Below, one piece after another: positions 55,006-64,000 of a stretch of 64,000 nt of DNA. The stretch lies in assembly GCA_964036295.1 (NCBI GenBank), contig OZ038462.1, positions 18,295,264 through 18,359,263 of the forward strand, written 5' to 3'. The position numbers and the translations under genes were made by a program. Each line of letters begins with the position of its first letter. Position 1 is the stretch's first letter. This DNA comes from Plumapathes pennacea (lineage: Eukaryota; Cnidaria; Anthozoa; Antipatharia; Myriopathidae). The notes under the pieces were generated by a model. It had not been told where the DNA came from. It did no database searches and worked only from the letters and a program-made list of their open reading frames with translations.

Positions 55006-55381
55006 ACGCAGGGCGTGGGAATTAGAGAACCATGTCGCTAATAGTATAGGTAGTATTACGTAACATTAGGTATGTGTATTGTGATAAATTTGTAAAAGCT
55101 ATATGTTTATCCTAATTTGAAAACACTCGTGTATATATTTTGCTATTTCCGTTTTGTGGTTTTGTGGTGAAATAAGTTTTTTGTAGTTGATCACTGAGTT
55201 ATTAATTTCTTGAAAAAGAGTGTTTACGTTTGTCGGCATACATTTGACATTTGAGGAGGAAATGTTTTTCGTCTTCCATGTGTTGACAACGTGGGCATTT
55301 TTTTAACTCTGGGCTTATGTAATTTCTGTTATAACGACAACGCTCAATTTCTAGCGTGGGACCGCGCTAAGGACCCCCCCC

Positions 55382-55412
<31 letters not shown>

Positions 55413-56757
55413 ACACACACAATGATCCTGTTCCAACATGTGTTGCGTGAGTGTCATGGCTAGAGTACCTCTGATGTTTTCTTTTTAATATACCGATTCT
55501 GCCCAGTCGACAAAACTCCATGACGAAAACATGACATTTGAAATTAAATCATTTCTAGCCATTTCTGAGGACTCAAGTTTCACATTTTCCCGGGGAAGCA
55601 TGCCCCCGGACCCTCTCGCTTCGTTTTAAGCCCCCCCCCCCCCCCCCCCCTCCCTCCCTCCCTCCCCCCCGCTCCCACTTTAAAATATGCTTCGCGGTCC
55701 CTGCTTCATAATCTTCATCACCCTCAGGGATGTAGTCCTCGTCGGAGTCTTGCTGGTCGTCAGTCAGGTGCGGCAAGTATGTCTCGTTCAGCCGGTGCTC
55801 CGGTTTACCAGTGTGTAGCGGTCTAGCTTCTGTCCTGGCTTCTGGCTACCTGGTAGGTTCCTCGTTTCCAGTGTTACACTACAGATGTTTGAGTTTCGGG
55901 TGAGTGTCGAATAATCGAGTAATTGAGTAATCGTGTGATTGTGTTGGTTTTGCGTTTGCTATGCCTTTTGATTGGTTAATACGAGTTCCACAGCATTCTT
56001 GGCCGCGAAATGGGGAACCTGCCAAAATTTTCAACTTTCCGTCAAAATGCGTTGAAAATATACTAATGTCGACACAAAAAAATTACCGTAAATGCTCAAG
56101 TAAACTATCCCCCCACCCTCTGATAAGCCCCTCTCTCCAAAAGGCTCCCCTCTCATCACGGTCAATTATTAAGACTAGAAATACGATAATTGCAGATACC
56201 TCCTCGCTTTGCCATTGATTTGGACTTTAACTTTGGTACTGCTCACCAAGAGCAGCCTCTGTTTACAGAAAGTTTGACGCAATCATTTCTTCGAAGTCAA
56301 GTGCTACACGCAAAGGAAGGAGAAAAAATATGGTGTGTGGTATACTATTGCGCTGAAAAAAGAATCGATTGCGTAATGCCGTACGTCTTTCTCACGGTCG
56401 GCACGCCGAATTAATTCATGCAGTCTGCCTGACACATTCTCAAACATTTAATACTTGAATTGTGAACTGAGTTGGTCGGCCGCCGTAAAACGGTATGAAA
56501 GAAACACTGATTTCCAATTTCGAATTACTTAAGCAGTACAATTGAATAGGCTTCCTATGCGTTTTTTTTTACTCTGGACTGCATGCACTGGATTCTTAAA
56601 GTGATCGAGTCACAAGATATGAGATAGAATATATTTGTCACGGTGATTGTTCAATTTCCACTGACTGACCTTTGTTGCTTGTCCTTTCTGAATAAGTATC
56701 TGAGTTTAACACAAAACGGCGTCACGATCGTACTTTGTTGTGCTCAGGTGCATCAAA
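55006..56757. other. Intergenic with C tracts and short acidic ORF remnant
   Basis: C runs lie at 55374-55398 (followed by a CA microsatellite) and 55631-55650 (followed by CCCT repeats). On the minus strand about 55800-55680 reads LPHLTDDQQDSDEDYIPEGD, an acidic stretch that looks coding but runs into the C tract; its family is unknown. The phrase ACTAGAAATACGATAAT is at 56169. A plus frame at 56190-56414 is unrecognised. Confidence 0.4.
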
Positions 56758-57431
56758 GAAATCTCTTGCTTGCTTTCAAGCGCTGTTCTCTTTACAGAGT
56801 ATTTTCTTGGCCCGTTGCTCCTGAAGCTCCCGAATCGCTTTCAAGCGCTGATCTCTTTGCGGAGTGTTTTTCTTCGGTTCGCTTTTGCTCCTGTAGCTCC
56901 CGATTGGCTTTCAAGCGGTGTTCTCTTTGCGAAGTATTTTCTTCAGCCCGCTTTTGCTTCTGAAGCTCACAATTTGATTTCAAGCGCAGTTCTTTTTGCG
57001 GAGTCGTTTCTTCGGCACGCTTCTGTTTACGATGATGTCGGTCATAACATGATTGTCGTCTAAACGTGTCTGGTGCTGTTTGATCATTTCACAATTCCGC
57101 CTTGCCCGTGTCTGTTCCCTTCTCTTTTGAAGACGTGCTTCGCGAGACTATTCTGTTTCAAGTTTTCTAGTTTTCAAATTCATTTTCGTGAACGCAGTTA
57201 CGTACATTGTAGCTTCGTTCAAACCTTGTTTTCTTCCGAGTGTCAGTATAACTACTGGCGGAGACGCTAATAGATAATTATTACGTCATTGCTTGGGCAC
57301 CTGGCCTTGAGGTCGTACGATGGCGGACTGACGAACATTAAATTTCGAGATGGCGACCCGCTTAGAGTCTCCAAATAAGGCGATAGTACTGCATTAGCGT
57401 TGTGATTATTACCATCGCTTACGCTCGCGGA
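56758..57431 (-). mobile_element. Decayed Helitron 5' half
   Basis: The terminus TCCGCGAGCGTAAGCGATGG at 57431 and the leader match the other two Helitron 5' ends. The start codon region (about 57295) is followed by stops. Downstream (57020-56760) three or four units of RELQEQKRAEE-x-TSQREHRLKA-type repeats can be read with frameshifts. Similarity ends at 56758. Confidence 0.65.
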
Positions 57432-57939
57432 CACGCCCTCTCCAGTCCCTCTTATATTTTCAACCAGTCGACTTTGAGCAGCAGAATTTATTGCATGTAA
57501 AGAAAACAAATGACGCGCATTGGATCCTTGGTAATATATTTTTGAACTTTACATTTCCCGCATCTAACTTTACATAGTCTTTTGTTGACCAGGTAGCTGA
57601 AATGTCAGTCATCTTTTGTTGACCAGGAATACAGTACATCTTGTGTTCAATCCAAATTTTATATAAGCCTACCAGGGTAAGGGGAAACCCTTACCTTAAT
57701 CAAAGCAGCGATGCCACTGTAAGCTCGGCTCCTTTTAATTGGCAATTTGTTCACTTTTCAAAAGCACAATAAAATAGGTTTTAAACTGAATACGCATCTG
57801 TTTCCGCAGGCCTCCACTTTTGCCGAACCGCGTATTCGAAAGGCTCAGTTTTTAAAAACCCTCCATTTTCAAGGTGGATAGAGAAAAAACAAAATTAGAG
57901 TGGCGCTTAAAATGGGAGCTTCAAAATTATCTCCAAAAC
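57432..57939. other. Intergenic, no gene seen
   Basis: No recognisable coding sequence or repeat was found. Confidence 0.4.
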
Positions 57940-58692
57940 ACTGCGGAAATAATTTCTTTAGAATTCTTCACTGCCGAATCCCTGAACCAGAACGATACCA
58001 TCCCAAACCAGTGAGGTTCCAGAATTCCGCATTACAGACCCCTTCACGCATTTCGGTGCATCATGGGTAATCGGTGAAGGACAGTTTTACAATGGTTGGC
58101 CTTTCAGACTTGTGCAAAACAATACATTTCTCAGAAAAATATCAACAAAAATACAATGTTCTCTTCAGCAAGTTCCTGAACTATGTGGTAAATTAATCCT
58201 CAAACCAAACCTGTAAAGTGCAGACTGAGGTTATTTACGCTGTACATACTGTTTTCAAACATGGCCAATCAAAATTACAGGTAATCATTATTGCTTGTTC
58301 ACGACAGGCCTTTTACAGCTGATGTTGCATGACCCACAAATTTTTGAACATGATATCACATTACCATCATAACCTCAGCCTTTCTGAGATTCAGAAATAT
58401 CAAAATGTATACAGAAATTACAAACTTTCTGGTCAATAGCATTCAAACACCAATTTGGCAGTCACCAGTCACTGCTATTCAACAAAGATTGATGAGATTT
58501 CCATGGTTAATGCTATACATGTAGCAGGTCAAAAAGGTATTAAATTTCGCGTGACCATGCTACCGGCACAGGGCCTATACATCAAATTCATAAATGTGGA
58601 CGGCATGGAGCATGTTTCACCAAACCAAGGCTAGTAGGGCATCAGAACAAGATGAGTCAGTTCTTGGACATCGTTTTATATTCGGAATTGCT
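57940..58692. repeat. 3' flank of zinc-finger block C
   Basis: This matches 47330-48300 downstream of paralogue B and, from about 58500, the flank of paralogue A. It is cut by the LINE insertion at 58693 and resumes at about 61623. Confidence 0.7.
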
Positions 58693-61622
58693 ATGTCAAA
58701 AGAAGCATGTTCAGCGGTCCGTGGCGAACGGTTGTGTTTTCTTGAGCTCCTCAACTATGCCCCCAAAAAAGGGTGAAAAGGCTTCTATATGCGACGAAGA
58801 GACGAATGACGAGGCTCAGGAGATAACAAAAAACTATCTAGATACTGCGTTATCTAAGCAAGCGGAGCAGTTGAAAGCCTACTTCAAGTCTACACTGAAA
58901 GACATGACCACAAAGATCGAAGATCTCACAACGAGCCTGGAGTATAGTACAGTCATAAAACCAACTAGAATTACTGTGGATAGTGCAACTTTAATCGATA
59001 ATATTTATATAAACAATTTGGATATAGCATACAGAGAATACTATTCCTGGTATATTATACACTGATATTTCAGATCATTTAAAAGTTTTTATAATCCAAT
59101 ACGGTAAGAACAAAATCACAAGGAAGAAATACTTCAAACGCGAATATTCTTTGGCCAATGAAGAACACTTCAGACGTGAAATTTCAACGATAAATTGGCA
59201 GTCAATCTATGATAGTAAAAATCCCAATGAACAATACAAGTTTTTCATAAGTTCGATAACAGCATCTTTCAATAAAAATATTTTCCCATGAAATGTGTTA
59301 CAAGGAGCTCAAGAACTGCTCGTAACCCGTGGATGACTGCGGGTATTCTAAAATCGATTAAAAGAAAAAACAAGCTCTACAGAGCGAAGGTAAAATCACC
59401 GACGCCAAATAATATACAGCGTTTTTGCCATTACCGTAATAAATTATATCATTTAATTCGTTTCACCAAAAAAAAAAAAATTACTATGAGACTATGTTAA
59501 AGAAAGCTCAGGGAAATTTAAGAGCGACCTGGGGTATCATAAACGAGGTATTGAACAAAGAGAAGGCGGAACCAATTAGTGTATCAGGAATACTCAATCA
59601 TGATAAACGTTTTGTTAAAGATATAGATATTGCAAACACATTTAATAAATTTTTCACTAGTGTTGGTCCAGGGTTAGCTAAACAGCTATCTTCAAGTCAA
59701 AGAAATTTCAAAGATTGGATGAGAGTCCCCGCAAAAAATGAGCTTAAATTCGATCATGTTTCCTCTTTAACGGTATTAGATCATTTATACAATTTAGACT
59801 GCTCTAAGGCAGTTGGTGTTGACGACATTCCAATACGTATCTTAAAGAAAGTCGCAGAATATGTATATGAGCCACTGACCAACATCTATAATACGTCTAT
59901 AGATTCTTCCACGTTTCCCGACTCTATGAAAATCGCAAGTCATTCCATTGTTTGAAGGTGGGGACAGAGAGCTTGTTTCAAATTACCGGCCTTTATCTCT
60001 GCTACCAACCATCTCGAAAATATTTGAGAAGCTTATTTGTAATTCACTGGTGTCTCATCTCGAAAGTAATCATTTGCTTTTTGATTATCAATTCGGGTTG
60101 AGAGAAAAGCGAAACACGGCATTAGCAACAATTGATTTCGTTTCAAGAATAATAGATGCATTTGAAACTGGCCAATACTCCATGGGCGTCTTTTAGACTT
60201 ATCAAAAGCGTTTGATACGGTGAACCACGATATTTTGATAAATAAACTTAATTATTATGGTATAACCGGTCACAGCAACAAGCTTTTTAAAAAGCTACCT
60301 AGAAAATCGACAACAGTTTGTTAATGTAAATGGGACTGATTCTAACTTAATGCCACTCACTTGTGGCGTCCCTCAAGGATCTACTCTTGGCCCGATCCTT
60401 TTTCTTATTTATGTTAATGACGCACAGTATGTAACTAGAGCCATACATCTTTTACTTTATGCAGATGACATGAATCTTCTTTACAAACAAAAAAATTAAA
60501 ACGCTAGTCTCAGTTCTTAATAAGGAACTAGGATCTCTTTATGATTGGCTCCTTGCCAATAAGTTAAGCGTAAACCTATCAAAAACAAAGTTCATTCTCT
60601 TCGGTACGAGAAAAAAATTATCTAATGTGTCCACGAACTTTCCTCATATTTCTCTTCAATTGGCAGGAGAGTGTATAAAGCAAGAAACACACACAAAGTT
60701 CTTGGGTGTAATCGTTGATGAGGAAATTTCATGGAATAAAAAATTGATTACGTTACTCGTAAAATATCAAAAAATATCGGCATTCTTTATAAAGCCAGGC
60801 ATTATTTAAGTGCGGATATTCTACTGAATCTTTATTACAATTTAATATACCCATATATATCTTATTTTACTTTAATTTGGGGAAGTAATTACAAATCAAA
60901 ACTTAATCCTATTTACATTCTGCAAAAAAGAGCTCTAAGAGCTATTACTTTCAGTGAGAGGAGATCTGCGAGCAAACCAATTTTAAAGAAACTAGAAGTT
61001 CTAAACATCTATGAAATTGTTGATTTCCAACTTGGGGAATTGGCTTTTCGATACTCTGCAGATCAGCTGCCCGACATTTTTTCCAGTTATTTTACGGATC
61101 TCACCTCACTTCATACTTACGGCACTCGGTCCAAATCAAACAAGAATCTTTACTTACCGTTTCAAAATTTGAACTATGGAAAATTTGGCATCAAATACGC
61201 TTCTGCGAAAATATGGAATTCTGTTCCAATAGGTTTAAAGAACTGTATTTCGCTAAAAGTTTTTAAACGTCTTTATAAGAAGCATATTATCTCTCAGACA
61301 ATGCAGAGCTAGAGCTATATCCATAGCCTATGTATACACTTTCTTCGATACCTATAAAGCTACATATTCAGTCTTGTTAACTTACAGATCCTATTACCTA
61401 CTTAATACGTGTTACCTCATTGTATAAACCTTTATCACCCTATTTATTTCATTTTGTAACCTACGCCATTAGTAATTAAAATTTGTACGAGGGAGCATGC
61501 GCCCAAAAACCCATAATGGGTTGTAGCATGCTTCCTCCACTTATCATCACTTAGAATTATCGTTTCTGTAAACAAATACCCTAAAAATAAGTGGAAAAAT
61601 AAACCTTTTGAAACCTTTGAAT
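58693..61622 (+). mobile_element. LINE retrotransposon (L2/CR1-like), defective
   Basis: Insertion into the zinc-finger flank is shown by comparison with blocks A and B. ATGT occurs at both joints, a likely 4-bp target duplication. The 5' part encodes an ORF1-like start (MPPKKGEKASICDEE, then a Lys/Glu-rich coil) that runs directly into the end of an APE-type endonuclease (ILYTDISDHLK). The middle of the element is therefore deleted. RT blocks follow in broken frames: VGVDDIPIRIL (59816), NYRPLSLLPTISKIFEKL (59982), FGLREKRNTALATI (60089), AFDTVNHDIL (60209), GVPQGSTLGPILF (60364), YADDMNLL (60459), and KFLGVIVD (60698). ASAKIWNSVP (61201) and a stop at 61310 end the ORF. At least four frameshifts inactivate it. 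Confidence 0.85.
61489..61537 (+). other. 3' UTR hairpin of the LINE
   Basis: GAGGGAGCATGC pairs with GCATGCTTCCTC, and inside the loop AACCCAT pairs with ATGGGTT. It lies about 85 bp before the element end. Stem-loops of this kind near the 3' end are recognised by the reverse transcriptase of stringent-type LINEs, so this is a plausible RT-binding structure. Confidence 0.6.
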
Positions 61623-61747
61623 GTTTCTGAGAACTCTCCAAAACACAAAAAAAGCATTACTACTGAGTGATGCCCTACTAGACTCACGGTTTCATAAACT
61701 TTGCCCTGTGTCATTTGCAAGCATTTCTAAAACATTGTTTAACCATT

Positions 61748-63019
61748 TTACTGTTTTCTTTGCTGTGTCTTAGTGTGACTTTGAACATGCTCTTGCATGT
61801 CTTCCTGAAGGGCAAAATATTCACAACACACATCACACTCATAAGCATACTTATAGAACCTGTAAGGGTTTTCATCTCTGTGCTTCAAAAAGTGTTGTGA
61901 CAGTTTGTCTTTAACAGTGAAGGTTTCACTGCATATTTCACATGTGTAGCACTTTTCTTCATTGTGTTGAAGTTTCTTGTTAGGTGTGTGTACACATTGG
62001 TGCTGGATTACACTATATTTCCGTGTAAAAGCTTTACCACATTTATCACACTTGTGGGGTTTCTCTCCTGTGTGTGCAAGTTGGTGCATGGCCAGGCTAC
62101 CCTTCTGTGTAAAAGCTTTACCACATTTATCACACTGGTGGGGTTTTTCTCCTTTGTGTAGAAGTTGGTGTATGACCAGGCTACTCTTTCGTGTAAAAGC
62201 TTTACCACATTTGTCACACTTGTGGGGTTTCTCTCCTGTGTGTGCAAGTTGGTGCATGGCCAGGCTACCCTTCTGTGTAAAAGCTTTACCACATTTATCA
62301 CACTTGTGGGGCTTCTCTCCTGTGTGTACAAGTTGGTGCCTGGTCAGGTTACTCTTCTTTGCAAAAGCTTTACCACATTTATCACACTTGTGGGGCTTCT
62401 CTCCTGTGTGTACAAGTTGGTGCATGGCCAGGTGACCCTTCAATGCAAAAACTTTACCACATTTATCACACTTGTGGGGCTTCTCTCTTGTGTGTACAAG
62501 TTGGTGCATGGCCAGGTGACCCTTCAATGCAAAAACTTTACCACATTTATCACACTTGTGGGGTTTCTCTCCTGTGTGTACAAGTTGGTGCTTGGCCAGG
62601 TTACCCTTCTGTGTAAAAGCTTTATCACATTTGTCACACTTGTGGGGTTTTTCTCCTTTATGTACAAGTTGGTGCATGGCCAGGCTACCCTTCTGTGTAA
62701 AAGCTTTACCACATTTATCACACTTGTGGGGCGTCTCTCCTGTATGTAAAAGTTGGTGCGTAGCCAGGTTACCCTTACGTGCAAAAGCTTTACCACATTT
62801 ATCACACTGGTGGGGTTTTTCTCCTGTATGTACAAGTTGGTGCTTGGCCAGGTTACCCTTCTCTGTAAAAGCTTTACCACATTTATCACACTTGTGGGGT
62901 TTTTCTTCTGTGTGTAGAAGTTGGTGCATGGCCAGGCTACTCTTTCGTGTAAAAGCTTTACCACATTTAGCACACTTGTGGGGCTTTTCTCCTGTGTGTA
63001 CAAGTTGATGTCTGGCCAT
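61748..63019 (-). CDS. C2H2 zinc-finger protein, paralogue C
   Basis: This 423-codon uninterrupted frame has twelve consecutive fingers with TGEKPHKC-type linkers and the two shared divergent C-terminal fingers, 14 in all. It is the longest intact member of the cluster. Fingers 6 and 7 are identical (VFALKGHLAMH), and several others share TQKGSLAMH, indicating recent internal duplication by unequal exchange. No effector domain is present in the visible frame. Upstream (63020-63190) finger remnants are out of frame because of the same CTGTA insertion seen in A and B. The expected role is sequence-specific DNA binding; the target is unknown. Confidence 0.85.
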   Translation of the reverse strand: MARHQLVHTGEKPHKCAKCGKAFTRKSSLAMHQLLHTEEKPHKCDKCGKAFTEKGNLAKHQLVHTGEKPHQCDKCGKAFARKGNLATHQLLHTGETPHKCDKCGKAFTQKGSLAMHQLVHKGEKPHKCDKCDKAFTQKGNLAKHQLVHTGEKPHKCDKCGKVFALKGHLAMHQLVHTREKPHKCDKCGKVFALKGHLAMHQLVHTGEKPHKCDKCGKAFAKKSNLTRHQLVHTGEKPHKCDKCGKAFTQKGSLAMHQLAHTGEKPHKCDKCGKAFTRKSSLVIHQLLHKGEKPHQCDKCGKAFTQKGSLAMHQLAHTGEKPHKCDKCGKAFTRKYSVIQHQCVHTPNKKLQHNEEKCYTCEICSETFTVKDKLSQHFLKHRDENPYRFYKYAYECDVCCEYFALQEDMQEHVQSHTKTQQRKQ

Positions 63020-63335
63020 GTTCGTCTTACATGCAAAAGCTTCACCACATTTATCAGACTTGTGAAGATTTACTCCAGTACAGTATGCACAAGTTGGTAA
63101 GGAGCCAGGTTCAACTTCTGTGTAAAAGCTTCACCACATTTATATCTCTTGTGGGTTTTTCTCCTGTGTGTACAAGTTGGTTCATGGTCAGTCCACTCTA
63201 CTTGGCAAAAGTGAAGCATATCATGGTCATAGAGATACCCTTCCCCCCTTCTCCTATCTTCAAATGGATGCCTGGATACAAAGTGGGGTTAGACCACCCC
63301 TCTACCTCCTATGCTTTAAGTTGATATTAAAGCTG
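63020..63335 (-). pseudogene. Upstream finger remnants and flank of paralogue C
   Basis: Broken fingers can be read to about 63190 (LHKSDKCGEAFACKTN just upstream of the ATG in the main frame, then shifted copies). The flank to 63335 matches the same interval in blocks A and B, including TCAAATGGATGC and CAAAGTGGGGTTAGACCACC. Confidence 0.55.
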
Positions 63336-64000
63336 ATATATGGGTCATTCCACAGTATATGGTAATGTTATGGAAGGGAAAATCAGAGCATTTCAAGATC
63401 TCAAAATTTGACAAATTCCACAACAGCCAAATAAAATGCACATGGTATCATAGAGATTTGGGGAAGCTACAACTTGAATATGTTTTAAACTGCAGGGCTT
63501 TTATGCTGGCAGCACTAAGGGGTGAAATTTGCCCGTTACGGAGGGGAATCAGAGAAATGGCATTTTTCACTAGTTTGTTTTTGCTCTCAAATTTCTCTGA
63601 GTTTGCAGCATGGATTGAAACAAGAGTATGCTCTGATCAATTGACAGTGCATATGCTATTAATTTATTGCAATAAAAAAATTGAATTGTTTGCCATTATT
63701 CAGTAAGTGCATCTTTTTTGTAAGGATGTTCCGTTACAGAGGGGGACTTTTTTGTCCACATCAAGTTAGCATATATATTTTTATTTAAGAATATGTTTTT
63801 CGTTTAGAATGTATATATACTGGTGGGAGATGTTTAGTTTAGCATATATGTTGTTAGTTCAGAATACATATCTTCAGTTTAGAATCTGTTATCAACGTGT
63901 ATTTATCATTTATAATAGAAATATGAAGTGTTTGTAATATTGTCCATATGGACACCCCATAACCTTCCCCTCTGTGACAAAATTTTCCCCATAACAAATT
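63336..64000. other. Window end; no supported gene
   Basis: A 115-codon plus frame (63359-63706) has no recognised domain. The phrase GTTAC(G/A)GAGGGG occurs near 63533 and 63731, with an inverse form (CCCCTCTGTGAC) near 63967, possibly parts of a repeat that continues past the window. 63760-63900 is AT-rich with imperfect TTAGTTTAGAAT-type repeats. Confidence 0.35.

Overview
This window reads as nuclear DNA from an animal. It is AT-rich, genes are split by GT/AG introns, poly(A) signals and a TATA-like box are visible, and transposon relics of many classes fill the space between genes. The transposon set (Helitrons with a DUF6570-type domain, L2/CR1-like LINEs, many short inverted-repeat elements, a tRNA-derived SINE) and the host genes (tandem C2H2 zinc fingers, an intronless ankyrin protein, a choloylglycine-hydrolase-family gene) fit a cnidarian, probably a stony coral. 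The species-level guess is inference.

Host genes. (1) An intronless plus-strand gene at 10234-11535 encodes 433 aa: a divergent J-domain-like region, ankyrin repeats, and a C-terminal domain resembling the PARP/ADP-ribosyltransferase fold. (2) A choloylglycine hydrolase / penicillin acylase family gene at 26459-27884 (+) is broken by a frameshift and by a 316-bp retroelement insertion with a 4-bp target duplication. (3) A minus-strand, nine-exon gene at 37790-31252 encodes the conserved C-terminal part of Sec16 (ER exit site scaffold). It carries two long coding minisatellites, and a 10-bp deletion in one of them shifts the frame. (4) Three paralogous minus-strand C2H2 zinc-finger genes (about 43.4-45.0, 48.5-49.7 and 61.7-63.2 kb) lie in duplicated blocks with shared flanks.

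Mobile DNA by region. 1.8-3.8 kb: a decayed Helitron-type ORF (-). 4.33-7.89 kb: an element with terminal inverted repeats enclosing three 1.13-kb tandem units, each ending in a 183-bp palindrome. 11.7-13.45 kb: a decayed LINE (+). 18.6-23.27 kb: a Helitron (-) that contains two other insertions. One is a 1235-bp element with a perfect 9-bp target duplication, itself holding a Tigger-like MITE. The other is a 2.04-kb foldback element carrying a fragment of a protein kinase gene. 54.1-57.4 kb: two more Helitron relics. 58.7-61.6 kb: a second LINE, inserted in the 3' flank of the third zinc-finger gene. Smaller MITEs, SINE and retroelement tails, and several duplicated non-coding blocks (8.6/42.2 kb; 14.7/24.6/25.7 kb; 39.3/39.85 kb) occupy most of the rest.

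The genes do not form a pathway. The main stories are nested transposition, gene-fragment capture, and unstable repeats inside coding sequence. All exon limits and domain calls were made by reading the sequence. No database search, alignment program or expression data was used.
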